Shown piece after piece: positions 1 through 7,656 of a DNA stretch of 64,000 bases (the first letter of the stretch is position 1; each line of letters starts with the position of its first letter). This DNA is from Mycobacterium dioxanotrophicus (GTDB lineage Bacteria > Actinomycetota > Actinomycetes > Mycobacteriales > Mycobacteriaceae): positions 5,270,001-5,334,000 of the forward strand of contig NZ_CP020809.1 of assembly GCF_002157835.1 (NCBI RefSeq). The letters run 5' to 3'. The notes under the pieces are model-generated. The model saw nothing but the letters and a program-made list of their open reading frames with translations. It was not told where the DNA came from and made no database searches. A program made the translations under genes and the position numbers.

Positions 1-40
1 CCAACGCGGCGGGCTGACAACACCTATAGGCTCATGCCCC

Positions 41-1003
41 GTGCGCGCCGTGCTGATCGTCAACCCGAACGCGACGTCGACCACTCCTGCCGGGCGTGAC
101 CTTCTGGCCCACGCCCTGGAAAGCCGGGTGAAACTGACCGTCGTCCACACCGACCACCGCGGCCACGCCATCGAGATCGCGCGCGATGCCACCCGTGACG
201 GCGTCGACGTGCTCATCGTCCACGGCGGCGACGGCACGGTGAACGAGGTGGTCAACGGCATTCTGGGGCATTCCGGCGGCCGGCCCGACGCCGACGTCGC
301 GCCCGCGGTCGCGGTGGTTCCGGGCGGCTCGGCCAACGTCTTCGCCCGCGCACTGGGCATCAGCCCGGATCCGATCGAAGCCACCAATCAGCTCGTCGAC
401 CTGCTCAGCGATTACCGGCGGGGCGGCAAGTGGCGCCGGATCGGGCTGATGGACTGCGGTGAACGCTGGGCGGTCTTCACCGCCGGGATGGGAGTCGACG
501 GGGCCGTGGTCGCCGCCGTGGAGGCTCAGCGCGCCAAGGGCCGCAAGGTCACCGCGTCGCGCTACATCCGGGTAGCGGTACGCGAAGTGCTGGCCAGTGC
601 CCGCAGGGAGCCGACGCTGACGCTGCACCTGCCCGGCGCCGAGCCCGTCGCCGGGGTGCATTTCGTGTTCGTGTCCAACTCGAGCCCGTGGACCTACGCC
701 AACAGCCGCCCGGTGTGGACCAACCCCGACACCACGTTCGAGACCGGGCTGGGTGTGTTCGCGACGACCAGCATGAATGTCTGGGCCAACCTGAAGCTTG
801 TGCGGCAGATGGTCTCGCGCAACCCACGCATCGCCGGCAAGCACCTGATCCGTGACGACGACGTGACGAGCGTGACAGTGACGAGCGACACGCCGGTGGC
901 GTGCCAGATCGACGGTGATTTCGCCGGACTGCGCGAAACTATGACGTTCACAGCTGTCCCAGAGGCCCTCGGCGTTGTCGCGCCAGCAGCGAAAACCCCT
1001 TGA
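41..1003 (+). CDS. Diacylglycerol kinase-family lipid kinase (Rv3218-like)
   Basis: A 320-aa protein of the diacylglycerol/sphingosine kinase fold, which phosphorylates lipid hydroxyls with ATP. The glycine-rich nucleotide loop HGGDGTVNEV lies near residue 60 and the second family motif PGGSANVFARALG near residue 100. The C-terminal half forms the expected beta-sandwich and ends in VACQIDGDFAG, a family signature. The start is the GTG at 41; a TATAGG hexamer at 25-30 could be its -10, giving a very short leader. The position just before whiB1 matches M. tuberculosis Rv3218. The substrate cannot be told from sequence. Confidence 0.85.
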   Translation: MRAVLIVNPNATSTTPAGRDLLAHALESRVKLTVVHTDHRGHAIEIARDATRDGVDVLIVHGGDGTVNEVVNGILGHSGGRPDADVAPAVAVVPGGSANVFARALGISPDPIEATNQLVDLLSDYRRGGKWRRIGLMDCGERWAVFTAGMGVDGAVVAAVEAQRAKGRKVTASRYIRVAVREVLASARREPTLTLHLPGAEPVAGVHFVFVSNSSPWTYANSRPVWTNPDTTFETGLGVFATTSMNVWANLKLVRQMVSRNPRIAGKHLIRDDDVTSVTVTSDTPVACQIDGDFAGLRETMTFTAVPEALGVVAPAAKTP

Positions 1004-1094
1004 CCTGCGATAACCGACCCGCTACCGTCGTTTTAGGGCGCAGGTGAGTTGAGCCTAGTACAACCGAGTAAGGGTTCTGGTAACAGGTCGGGCA

Positions 1095-1110
1095 AGTGAC
1101 ATTGCGCACT
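1095..1110. promoter_or_regulatory. Candidate CRP (Rv3676-type) site upstream of whiB1
   Basis: AGTGACATTGCGCACT has the GTGA-N6-GCAC layout of mycobacterial CRP sites (consensus TGTGA-N6-TCACA). The whiB1 promoter of M. tuberculosis is a known cAMP-CRP target, so position and sequence agree. A TTGACA hexamer follows at 1127-1132. The 257-bp gap 1004-1260 otherwise holds only the whiB1 leader. Confidence 0.5.
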
Positions 1111-1260
1111 TGTTAACTCGCGAGTATTGACATCTGTTCAGCCTGTGAAAGCATCGGATGCAACAGTGCAGAAACATTTCGTATGCACGCGTTAACAGCC
1201 GAAGAAAAAGCTCGTGCGCTTCGCTGCGCACACATACATATCTGACAAGGAGTTAGACCA

Positions 1261-1515
1261 ATGGATTGGCGCCACAAGGCTGTCTGTCGCGACGAGGATC
1301 CCGAGCTGTTCTTCCCGGTCGGAAACAGCGGACCGGCGCTCGCGCAGATCGCTGACGCGAAGCTCGTGTGCAACCGTTGCCCGGTGACCACCGAGTGCCT
1401 CAGCTGGGCATTGGAATCCGGCCAGGACGCCGGCGTCTGGGGTGGCATGAGCGAGGACGAGCGTCGTGCCCTGAAGCGTCGCAACGCCCGCACCAAGGCG
1501 CGCACCAGCGTGTAA
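1261..1515 (+). CDS. whiB1: WhiB1 iron-sulfur transcription factor
   Basis: An 84-aa Wbl protein that carries a nitric-oxide-sensitive [4Fe-4S] cluster and binds the main sigma factor and DNA; it is essential in mycobacteria. The four cluster ligands are Cys9, Cys37, Cys40 and Cys46. The GVWGG turn lies at residues 58-62 and a basic C-terminal tail (KRRNARTKAR) follows for DNA binding. AAGGAG at 1247-1252 fixes the ATG start. It is monocistronic: a CRP-like site lies upstream and an intrinsic terminator immediately downstream. Length and neighbours match Rv3219. Confidence 0.97.
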   Translation: MDWRHKAVCRDEDPELFFPVGNSGPALAQIADAKLVCNRCPVTTECLSWALESGQDAGVWGGMSEDERRALKRRNARTKARTSV

Positions 1516-1539
1516 TCCTCACCTGTCCCAACAGGTTGC

Positions 1540-1580
1540 TACGGCCTCGACGATATTCGTCGGGGCCGTAACTCTTTTTT
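1540..1580 (+). terminator. Intrinsic terminator of whiB1
   Basis: A 13-bp stem (TACGGCCTCGACG pairing with CGTCGGGGCCGTA, one G-T wobble) and a short ATATT loop are followed after three bases by six T. It begins 24 nt after the whiB1 stop codon. Such U-tracts are uncommon in mycobacteria, so this is a strong example. Confidence 0.85.
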
Positions 1581-1661
1581 GACGAATTCGATAGCAAATT
1601 GCGTTACGACAATCACATTGCGAATCGAATCGAAACTGTGCATTCGGCTGAGCCGACCGGC

Positions 1662-3158
1662 TTACTGAGTGCCGCGCACGCGTCGACCGATCGGCACCCG
1701 CAGCACCACGTCGGTGCCGCCATCGGCCGCGTCGTGCATGCCCAGTGACCCGTCGAGCTCCGCCGAGACCAGCGTCCGCACGATCTGCAGCCCGAGCCGA
1801 TCGGACTTCTCCAGGCTGAACCCCGCGGGCAGGCCGCGGCCGTCGTCGTGCACCACCACGTCGAGCCAGCGGGCCGATCGCTCCGAGCGGATGGTCACAC
1901 AGCCGTGCGGCGCCTTGACGTCGAAGGCGTGCTCGATGGCGTTCTGGACCAGTTCGGTGATCACCATGACCAGCGCGGTGGCCCGGTCGGCGTCCAGCAC
2001 GCCCAGATCTCCCACCCGGTTGATCCGGATCGGGGTGTCCACCGATGCGACGTCGTTCATGATCGGCAGGATCCGGTCCACCACCTCGTCGAGGTTGACC
2101 TCCTCGTCGACCGACATCGACAATGCGTCGTGCACCAGCGCGATCGACGTCACCCGGCGCACGGATTCGATCAGCGCCTCCCGCGCCTCGACGTTGTTGG
2201 TGCGCCGCGCCTGCAATCTCAGCAGCGCCGCGACGGTCTGCAAGTTGTTCTTCACCCGGTGGTGGATCTCCCGGATGGTGGCGTCCTTGCTCAGCAGTGC
2301 GCGGTCGCGGCGCTTCACCTCGGTGACGTCGCGGATCAGCACAGCGGCTCCCACGGCCGCCCCGTGCACCACCAACGGCAGCGTGCGCAACAGCACCGCC
2401 GCGCCGCCCGCGTCGACCTCCATGCGCATGCTGGAGCCGCCGGCAAGCGAATCCCGCACATGGTTGGCCAGTTCCTGGGCCTCGAACGGATCGGAGATCA
2501 GCGGACGGGTGGTGGCGACGAGGTTGTGCCCGTCGAGTTCGGAGGCCAGACCCATCCGGTGATAGGCCGAGATGGCGTTCGGGCTGGCGTAGACCACGTC
2601 ACCGACTTCGTCGAGCCGGATGAATCCGTCGCCCGCCCGGGGGCTGGACCGTGACATCGCCAGGTCACCCACGTTGGGAAAGGTGCCCTCGGCCAGCATG
2701 TGCAGCAAGTCCCCCGCGCAGTTCAGATACGCGCCCTCCAACGGGCTCGCGAGCCGGCGGGCGGCCAGCGCGGTCTGATGGGTCAGCACGGCGACCACCT
2801 GGTCGCGGTGCCGTACCGGGACCGCCTCGACGTTCAGCCCCGGCACATCCTGAAGGTGCTGCTGCGCGTCAGTGCCCGCCGCGATCGCACCGGACTCGAA
2901 GGCGGTGGTGACCACCGGAAGATCATCGGCAGCAGCGAGAGTGCCGACCGAGTCGGCGAGCAGTACCGTCGGCGCCGTGTTGGGCCGCACCTGCGCGACA
3001 CACACCAGCACGCCGTCGTCGCGACGCACCCACATCAGATAGTCGGCGAATGAGAGGTCCGCCAACAGCTGCCACTCACCCACCACCGCGTGCAGGTGGT
3101 CGACCGCGCTTCCGGGCAGGATGGTGTGCTCGGCCAGCAAGTCACCGAGAGTGGACAT
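1662..3158 (-). CDS. pdtaS: PdtaS-type sensor histidine kinase
   Basis: A 498-aa soluble histidine kinase orthologous in position and sequence to Rv3220c. In M. tuberculosis that kinase phosphorylates the RNA-binding antiterminator PdtaR (Rv1626). The order is an N-terminal GAF domain (about 1-150), a PAS domain (about 170-280), a HisKA_2 dimerisation/phosphoacceptor helix with HHRVKNNLQT (about 300), and an HWE/HisKA_2-type ATPase domain with an N box near 390 and HDDGRGLP near 445. No membrane segment is visible, so it senses a cytoplasmic ligand. The response regulator is not in the window, as in other mycobacteria. It is convergent with whiB1 and lies just downstream of the TB7.3 gene on the same strand. 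Confidence 0.93.
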   Translation of the reverse strand: MSTLGDLLAEHTILPGSAVDHLHAVVGEWQLLADLSFADYLMWVRRDDGVLVCVAQVRPNTAPTVLLADSVGTLAAADDLPVVTTAFESGAIAAGTDAQQHLQDVPGLNVEAVPVRHRDQVVAVLTHQTALAARRLASPLEGAYLNCAGDLLHMLAEGTFPNVGDLAMSRSSPRAGDGFIRLDEVGDVVYASPNAISAYHRMGLASELDGHNLVATTRPLISDPFEAQELANHVRDSLAGGSSMRMEVDAGGAAVLLRTLPLVVHGAAVGAAVLIRDVTEVKRRDRALLSKDATIREIHHRVKNNLQTVAALLRLQARRTNNVEAREALIESVRRVTSIALVHDALSMSVDEEVNLDEVVDRILPIMNDVASVDTPIRINRVGDLGVLDADRATALVMVITELVQNAIEHAFDVKAPHGCVTIRSERSARWLDVVVHDDGRGLPAGFSLEKSDRLGLQIVRTLVSAELDGSLGMHDAADGGTDVVLRVPIGRRVRGTQ

Positions 3159-3201
3159 CAGCCAACTTCACGCAGGCGACGAGCATCCACATCCTGGAGC
3201 G

Positions 3202-3417
3202 TCAGTCGATCACCGCGATCAGATCGCCGGCTTGGATCACGTCGCCCTCGGCCACGTTCACCTTCGTCACGGTGCCCGCGACCTCGGCGAGGACGGGGAT
3301 TTCCATCTTCATCGACTCGAGCAGCACCAGAGTGTCACCCTCACCGATCTGGTCGCCCTCGTGGACCACGACCTCGAGCACACTGGCCACGATCTCAGCG
3401 CGAACGTCCTCGGCCAT
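3202..3417 (-). CDS. Biotinylated protein TB7.3 (biotin carboxyl carrier-like)
   Basis: A 71-aa free-standing biotinyl/lipoyl domain. The modification motif ESMKMEIP places the biotinylated lysine at residue 37, in the hairpin expected for BCCP domains. It equals Rv3221c (TB7.3) in M. tuberculosis by length and context. It lies 43 bp upstream of pdtaS on the same strand and may be cotranscribed with it. It lacks any carboxylase domain, so it must act as a mobile carrier for carboxylase subunits encoded elsewhere; its partner is not known to me. Confidence 0.92.
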   Translation of the reverse strand: MAEDVRAEIVASVLEVVVHEGDQIGEGDTLVLLESMKMEIPVLAEVAGTVTKVNVAEGDVIQAGDLIAVID

Positions 3418-3545
3418 TCTTCACCCCACTCACTCTGGCTGCTGTCTACATCCGGGCTATATCGAACCACAAGACCGGGTGGACGGTGCTGTAGCCGGGC
3501 CGTGAGACACTGGGGAGCAAGCTCTCGAACATCTGGAGGAACATC

Positions 3546-3638
3546 ATGGCCAAGCGTGGCCGCAAGAAGCGCGATCGTAAGCATTCACAGGCGAACCACG
3601 GCAAGCGTCCCAATGCCGGTTCGAAGTCAGTGCGCTGA
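3546..3638 (+). CDS. Mycobacterial large-subunit ribosomal protein bL37
   Basis: A 30-codon gene encoding a strongly basic peptide that begins MAKRGRKKRDRKHS and continues through QANHGKRPNA to GSKSVR. It matches the tiny actinobacterial 50S protein bL37, first seen in cryo-EM structures of mycobacterial ribosomes; as I recall, the peptide modelled there is about 24 residues. GGAGGA at 3535-3540, five bases before the ATG, is a near-perfect Shine-Dalgarno sequence. A GC-rich hairpin follows at 3657-3683. The gene lies between TB7.3 and rshA, pointing opposite to both. It is short enough to be missed by standard gene callers. Confidence 0.85.
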   Translation: MAKRGRKKRDRKHSQANHGKRPNAGSKSVR

Positions 3639-3656
3639 CCGCGTCGAACGCGATCT

Positions 3657-3683
3657 GAAGGCCGGGCCATCCGCCCGGCCTTC
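3657..3683. terminator. Hairpin between bL37 gene and rshA (shared terminator)
   Basis: A perfect 11-bp stem (GAAGGCCGGGC pairing with GCCCGGCCTTC) with a 5-nt loop lies 18 nt after the bL37 stop and 25 nt beyond the rshA stop. It lacks a clear T-run on either side, so it is a U-less hairpin of the kind often assumed to terminate mycobacterial transcripts. Its place between convergent genes suggests use in both directions. Confidence 0.6.
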
Positions 3684-3708
3684 ATGCATTTAGTGGGCCT
3701 TGCGTCAG

Positions 3709-4011
3709 TCAGCCCCGGATGATCGTGGTGCGGCTGATCTCGATGCGCAGCCGCTCTCGCAGGCTGTCCGGCGCTTTCTCACCGCTGCACCGGCTGGCGA
3801 TCAGCCGCTTCACCCGCTCCTCGACGCCGTAGTGGCGCAGGCAGGCCGGGCATTCTTCGAGGTGGTGCTTGAGCTTGTCTCGGCTTTCGGCCGTGCATTC
3901 CCCGTCGAGCAGCGTCCATACCTCGGCGATCACCGCCGCACACTCGGGATGTTCGGGGTCGATGGGACCGACCGGAGGCGTCCAGCGCTCGTTTTCGTCA
4001 AAGTCGCTCAT
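3709..4011 (-). CDS. rshA: Anti-sigma factor RshA (ZAS family) for SigH
   Basis: A 100-aa zinc-associated anti-sigma factor. The HxxxCxxC signature is seen in [14 protein letters not shown] near residue 50, with further cysteines at ECAAV and RCSGE. In the family these residues bind zinc or form redox disulfides; oxidation releases SigH to drive the thiol-stress regulon. Its ATG overlaps the sigH stop as ATGA (4008-4011), so the pair is translationally coupled and made in balance. Length and neighbours match M. tuberculosis rshA. Confidence 0.93.
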   Translation of the reverse strand: MSDFDENERWTPPVGPIDPEHPECAAVIAEVWTLLDGECTAESRDKLKHHLEECPACLRHYGVEERVKRLIASRCSGEKAPDSLRERLRIEISRTTIIRG

Positions 4012-4646
4012 GACGACACTCCCTCCGGTGCGCCAACCTGCTCACCTCGGATGAAGCCCCGATCGCGGGCCACGTCGGCCAGCAGATCGCGCAGTTGCTT
4101 GCGTCCGCGATGTAGCCGGGACATCACGGTCCCGATCGGCGTATCCATAATCTCGGCGATCTCCTTGTAGGGGAATCCCTCGACGTCGGCGTAGTACACC
4201 GCCATCCTGAACTCCTCGGGCAGTGCCTGCAACGCAGCCTTGATCTCCGTGTCGGGCAGCGCCTCCAGTGCTTCGACCTCCGCTGAGCGCAGGCCGGTCG
4301 AGGAATGCTCGGCGTTGGACGCCAGCTGCCAGTCGGTGATCTCGTCCGTCGGATACTCCGACGGCTGCCGCTGTTTCTTGCGGTAGCTGTTGATGTAGGT
4401 GTTGGTCAGGATGCGATACAGCCACGCCTTGAGGTTTGTGCCCTCGCGGAACGACCGGAAGCCGGCATAGGCCTTGACCATGGTTTCCTGCAGCAGGTCC
4501 TCGGCGTCGGCCGGGTTGCGCGTCATGCGCAGCGCACCACCGTACAGCTGGTCCAGCAGCGGGATGGCATCCCGCTCGAACCGTGCGGTGAGCTCCGCGT
4601 CGGTTTCCTGCGGCTCGGACATAGCCCGCTCGTCGACGTCAGTCAT
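4008..4646 (-). CDS. sigH: ECF sigma factor SigH (oxidative and heat stress)
   Basis: An ECF sigma factor of 212 aa from the start chosen here ([11 protein letters not shown]). Region 2 includes [17 protein letters not shown] and region 4 includes [19 protein letters not shown]; both are nearly identical to M. tuberculosis SigH, which is about 216 aa. The reading frame stays open to 4730, but the added residues are not family-like. A second ATG at 4622 is possible, and neither start has a strong Shine-Dalgarno sequence. It activates thioredoxin, mycothiol and heat-shock genes and is held inactive by RshA, encoded by the next, overlapping gene. Confidence 0.94.
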   Translation of the reverse strand: MTDVDERAMSEPQETDAELTARFERDAIPLLDQLYGGALRMTRNPADAEDLLQETMVKAYAGFRSFREGTNLKAWLYRILTNTYINSYRKKQRQPSEYPTDEITDWQLASNAEHSSTGLRSAEVEALEALPDTEIKAALQALPEEFRMAVYYADVEGFPYKEIAEIMDTPIGTVMSRLHRGRKQLRDLLADVARDRGFIRGEQVGAPEGVSS

Positions 4647-4754
4647 GGTGCGGAACACCGTCCCTTCTGTCGCGGCGCCGCCGAACTGCCCGATGTCATT
4701 CGGACGTTCAAGGCACACGGTTGGCACCAAAATCCCCTTCCGATCCTAGAGCGT

Positions 4755-4770
4755 GCTACCGACAGGTAGC
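4755..4770. promoter_or_regulatory. Small palindrome in the sigH/ybaK divergent region
   Basis: GCTACC-GACA-GGTAGC is a perfect 6-bp inverted repeat in the 226-bp gap between sigH (leftward) and the deacylase gene (rightward). It could be an operator or chance; nothing ties it to a known factor. Confidence 0.25.
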
Positions 4771-4860
4771 TCCGGTGAGCACCCTGGCCACCGAAGCTGC
4801 ATGCAACAACAGCACACAGGGCGCGCTGTGTTCCCGGGCGGTTTTGGGGCATTTTCGGGC

Positions 4861-4866
4861 TAACCT
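4861..4866 (+). promoter_or_regulatory. Leaderless -10 element of the YbaK-family gene
   Basis: TAACCT fits the mycobacterial TANNNT -10 and ends 6 nt before the GTG start at 4873, the spacing at which transcription begins on the start codon. No Shine-Dalgarno sequence is present, which agrees with a leaderless mRNA. Confidence 0.55.
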
Positions 4867-4872
4867 GGCCCG

Positions 4873-5358
4873 GTGGCACGCGCAGCGACCCCGGCCATCG
4901 CGGCTCTCGTCGCAGCGGGTATCGACCATGAGGTGGTGCAATACCACCACGACCCGCGCAATGAATCGTTCGGCGCCGAAGCCGTCGCCGAACTCGCGGC
5001 GGCAGGCATCATCGCCGAGCAGGTGTTCAAAACCCTCGTCATCGCCCTGCCCACAGGCCTCGCGGTGGCCGTGGTCCCGGTGCCGGCCAAGCTGTCGCTG
5101 AAGGCGGCGGCCGCAGCTCTGGGGGTGTCGAAGGCCGAGATGGCCGACCCGGCCGCAGCGCAGCGTTCGTCGGGATATGTGCTCGGCGGGATTTCTCCGT
5201 TGGGTCAGCGCAAGCCGCTGCCGACCGTCGTGGACGCCTCGGCGTTGAATTTCGAGCGGGTGCTGTGCAGCGCAGGCAAGCGCGGCTGGGATGTGGCGCT
5301 GGCCCCGGCGGATCTGATCCGCGCCACCGACGCGGTGACGGCCGAGATCACCGCCTAG
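4873..5358 (+). CDS. ybaK: YbaK/EbsC-family Cys-tRNA(Pro) deacylase
   Basis: A 161-aa trans-editing protein of the YbaK/EbsC type, which hydrolyses mischarged Cys-tRNA(Pro) or related aminoacyl-tRNAs. Family hallmarks are EQVFKTLV near residue 50 (with the essential lysine), VPAKLSLKAAA near 75, GYVLGGISPLG near 110 and PTVVD near 120. Full length for the family, apparently leaderless from GTG. Its TAG stop shares the palindromic CTAG at 5355-5358 with the stop of the convergent catC. In M. tuberculosis this region (Rv3224A/Rv3224B) is broken into fragments, as I recall; here it is intact. Confidence 0.88.
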   Translation: MARAATPAIAALVAAGIDHEVVQYHHDPRNESFGAEAVAELAAAGIIAEQVFKTLVIALPTGLAVAVVPVPAKLSLKAAAAALGVSKAEMADPAAAQRSSGYVLGGISPLGQRKPLPTVVDASALNFERVLCSAGKRGWDVALAPADLIRATDAVTAEITA

Positions 5359-5633
5359 TTGATGTCGGACGGGTGATGCGCCAGCGGCGTCACGTGGATG
5401 TCCATATACGGGAACAGCGGTAGCCCGGAGATCAGCGTGTGTAGCTCGTCGTTGGACTCGACGTCGAAGATCGAGAAGTTCGAGTACTCACCGACGATCC
5501 GCCAGATGTGCGGCCACTTGCCCGACCGCTGCAGCTGCTGCGAGTAGGCCTTTTCCCGCGCGACGGTGTGCGCGACCACGTCGGGATCCATGTCGTGGGG
5601 AATGCGGACGTCCATGCGGACGTGGAACAGCAT
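5355..5633 (-). CDS. catC: Muconolactone delta-isomerase
   Basis: A 92-aa CatC, the usual length of about 95, which shifts the double bond of muconolactone to give 3-oxoadipate enol-lactone in the catechol branch of the beta-ketoadipate pathway. The start MLFHVRMDVRIP and the motif GKWPHIWRIVGEY near residue 38 are characteristic, as is the C-terminal PLFPYMDIHVTPLAHHPS. The ATG overlaps the catA stop (TGATG), so translation is coupled. Last gene of the LysR-catB-catA-catC operon. Its product feeds the enol-lactonase encoded at 39219-39971. Confidence 0.95.
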   Translation of the reverse strand: MLFHVRMDVRIPHDMDPDVVAHTVAREKAYSQQLQRSGKWPHIWRIVGEYSNFSIFDVESNDELHTLISGLPLFPYMDIHVTPLAHHPSDIN

Positions 5634-6487
5634 CAGGCACGCACCGGGTCGAGCACGAAGCCGTACTGCACGTTCTCGCTGCCGTCGGGCTGGGCGACCG
5701 GGGCCAGCATGAGCTCGGGCTTGACTGCGTCGGCGATGTCGTCGCCGTTGTGCGGGTCGCCCGGAAAATACAGCTGTGCGGTCAGCATTTCGTGCCCGGG
5801 CGCGGAGACCTTGACGTGCAGATGGGCCGGCCGCCAGGCATGCCAGCCTGCCGCGGCGATGAGCTTGCCGCATGAGCCGTCGGTGGGGATCTGGTAGGGC
5901 GCGGGCCGGATGGTGGTGATCCGGAAGCGACCGTCGGCACCGGTGGAGATGCTGCCGCGCAGATTCCACTGCGGGATGCCCGGAGCGAACTGCGAGTAAA
6001 ACCCGTCGGAGTCGGCATGCCACAGTTCGACCTTGCCCGCCAACGGTTTTCCGTCGGTCGAGGTGATCTGGCCCTCCCACACCAGCGGCGTGCCCGCCTC
6101 GCCGTCGCGCATCGGCAACGTCGCGTCGGCACCCAGTTCCGGTGCGTCGGGAACGTAGTACGGGCCCTCGATGCTGCCCTTGTTGCCGTGCCGGTGCGAC
6201 GTCGCGACGTCCTCGATGACGTGTTCGACCCAGACGTCGAGGAACAGTGGCCACTCCCCGTCCTGGCCGACGCCGATGAGCCACGCCTTCAATGCGTTGT
6301 ATTCGTCGTAGCTGACCCGGTGGCGGCGGATGGTCGCGTGCACGGCGTCGAGGACTTCTCGGGCCAGCATGTCGACGCGCTCCGCCGGGACGTCACGCAC
6401 TGCCTCGAACGGTGACTTGTCGGTGTGGAACCGCTCGGTGGCCGATGCTCCGGACGCGGCGGCGGAGGCCTTCTCGGTGGTGGTCAT
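5633..6487 (-). CDS. catA: Catechol 1,2-dioxygenase (intradiol)
   Basis: A 284-aa intradiol dioxygenase that cleaves catechol to cis,cis-muconate using non-haem Fe(III). The four iron ligands are in register with the Acinetobacter enzyme: Tyr164 (DGFYSQF), Tyr198 (APYQIP), His222 and His224 (RPAHLHV). The N-terminal helical dimerisation domain covers about 1-105. The start is ATG 6487 with GAAGGGA just upstream; the frame is open for another 23 codons but these are not family-like. It lies 65 bp after catB and overlaps catC by one base. Confidence 0.96.
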   Translation of the reverse strand: MTTTEKASAAASGASATERFHTDKSPFEAVRDVPAERVDMLAREVLDAVHATIRRHRVSYDEYNALKAWLIGVGQDGEWPLFLDVWVEHVIEDVATSHRHGNKGSIEGPYYVPDAPELGADATLPMRDGEAGTPLVWEGQITSTDGKPLAGKVELWHADSDGFYSQFAPGIPQWNLRGSISTGADGRFRITTIRPAPYQIPTDGSCGKLIAAAGWHAWRPAHLHVKVSAPGHEMLTAQLYFPGDPHNGDDIADAVKPELMLAPVAQPDGSENVQYGFVLDPVRA

Positions 6488-6552
6488 GGTCAATTCCCTT
6501 CTGTTTGTCGCGTTTTGTGGAGTTGTAGCCGGGCTCGGAGCGGTTGGACGGA

Positions 6553-7656
6553 TCACTGATCGGTGCGGTAGGTGGCGAGCTTGTCAGGGTCGATGTCGAT
6601 GCCGAGGCCCACTCCGGGCGGGCGGTGCAGGTACCCGTCGCTGATCTGCAACGGCTCGGTCAGCAGGTCGTCGCTCATGTCGAGGAAGTTGGACAGCTCC
6701 CCGGCGTAGCGGGTGGTCAGCGGGAACGCTGCGCCGAACGCCACGGCACACGCGGTGCCGATCTGACCGTCGATCTGGTTGCCCATCACCACCTCCACAC
6801 CGAGCCCCTCGGCGAGGTGCAGCACCCGGGCCGAGCCCGTGAAGCCCGTGCGTGCGGTCTTGATGCTGATCGCGGTGGCCGAGCCGGCGAGCACCTCACG
6901 GGTCACGTCGGCCGGGGTCGGCACGGATTCGTCGGCGATGAACGGCACGTCGAGCTGCCCGACGAGCCAGCGCCTGCCGAGCACGTCGTCGGCCGGGCAC
7001 AGCTCCTCGGCGAACAGCAACCCGAGATCGGCCATCGCCTTCATGGCACGCAGCGACTCGGCGGCCGACCAGCCGCGGTTGCCGTCGACGTACAGCTCGA
7101 CGGTGTCGGCGAAACGTTCGCGCAGCGCGCGCACGACGGCCACGTCCAGCGAGACCGGCCTGCGGCCGACCTTCACCTTGAAAGTGCTGATGCCGTACTG
7201 GTCGCGCATCCGCTCGGCCTCGGCGACCATGCGGGCCGGCTCGTCGAAACCGAGCATGTGGCTCACGCGCATCCGGTCGGTGTAGCCGCCGAGCAGCTCG
7301 GTGACGGGAAGGCCGAGGGTCCGCCCGAGCGCGTCCCACATCGCCATGTCGACGGCGGCCTTGGCGGTCGGGTTGCCGACCGTGCGGGCCATCCGGGCCG
7401 CGGCGACTTCGCGCTCGGTCAAGGCCAGGCCGACGAGCTGCGGGGCGAAGATGCCGTCGATCACGGCGATGATGCCGCGCTGGGTCTCGCCGTAGGTGAA
7501 GGGCCGTGGCGGTGCCTCGGCAATGCCGACGATGCCGTCGTCGGTGTGCACGCGCACGAGCACATGCTCGGCGGCATGCACCTCTCCGGAGGCGAACTTC
7601 AGCGGTTTGCGATACGGCACGGCGAACGGTATGGCGTCGATCTGGGTGATCTTCAT
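6553..7656 (-). CDS. catB: Muconate cycloisomerase
   Basis: A 367-aa enolase-superfamily enzyme that lactonises cis,cis-muconate to muconolactone. The signature residues are Lys160 and Lys162 (FKVKVG), metal ligands Asp191 (DGNRGW), Glu217 or Glu218 and Asp242 (ADES), and Lys266 (SIKTARTG). GGGAGA precedes the ATG. The start overlaps the stop of the upstream LysR gene as ATGA, so regulator and enzyme are translated together. Confidence 0.95.
   Translation of the reverse strand: MKITQIDAIPFAVPYRKPLKFASGEVHAAEHVLVRVHTDDGIVGIAEAPPRPFTYGETQRGIIAVIDGIFAPQLVGLALTEREVAAARMARTVGNPTAKAAVDMAMWDALGRTLGLPVTELLGGYTDRMRVSHMLGFDEPARMVAEAERMRDQYGISTFKVKVGRRPVSLDVAVVRALRERFADTVELYVDGNRGWSAAESLRAMKAMADLGLLFAEELCPADDVLGRRWLVGQLDVPFIADESVPTPADVTREVLAGSATAISIKTARTGFTGSARVLHLAEGLGVEVVMGNQIDGQIGTACAVAFGAAFPLTTRYAGELSNFLDMSDDLLTEPLQISDGYLHRPPGVGLGIDIDPDKLATYRTDQ

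Noticed and set aside
4647..4760. A SigH-type autoregulatory promoter (GGAA-N16-20-GTT) upstream of sigH.
   Set aside because: The best match on the minus strand, GGAAG followed 17 nt later by CGTGTG, does not keep the GTT of the -10, so it is not called.
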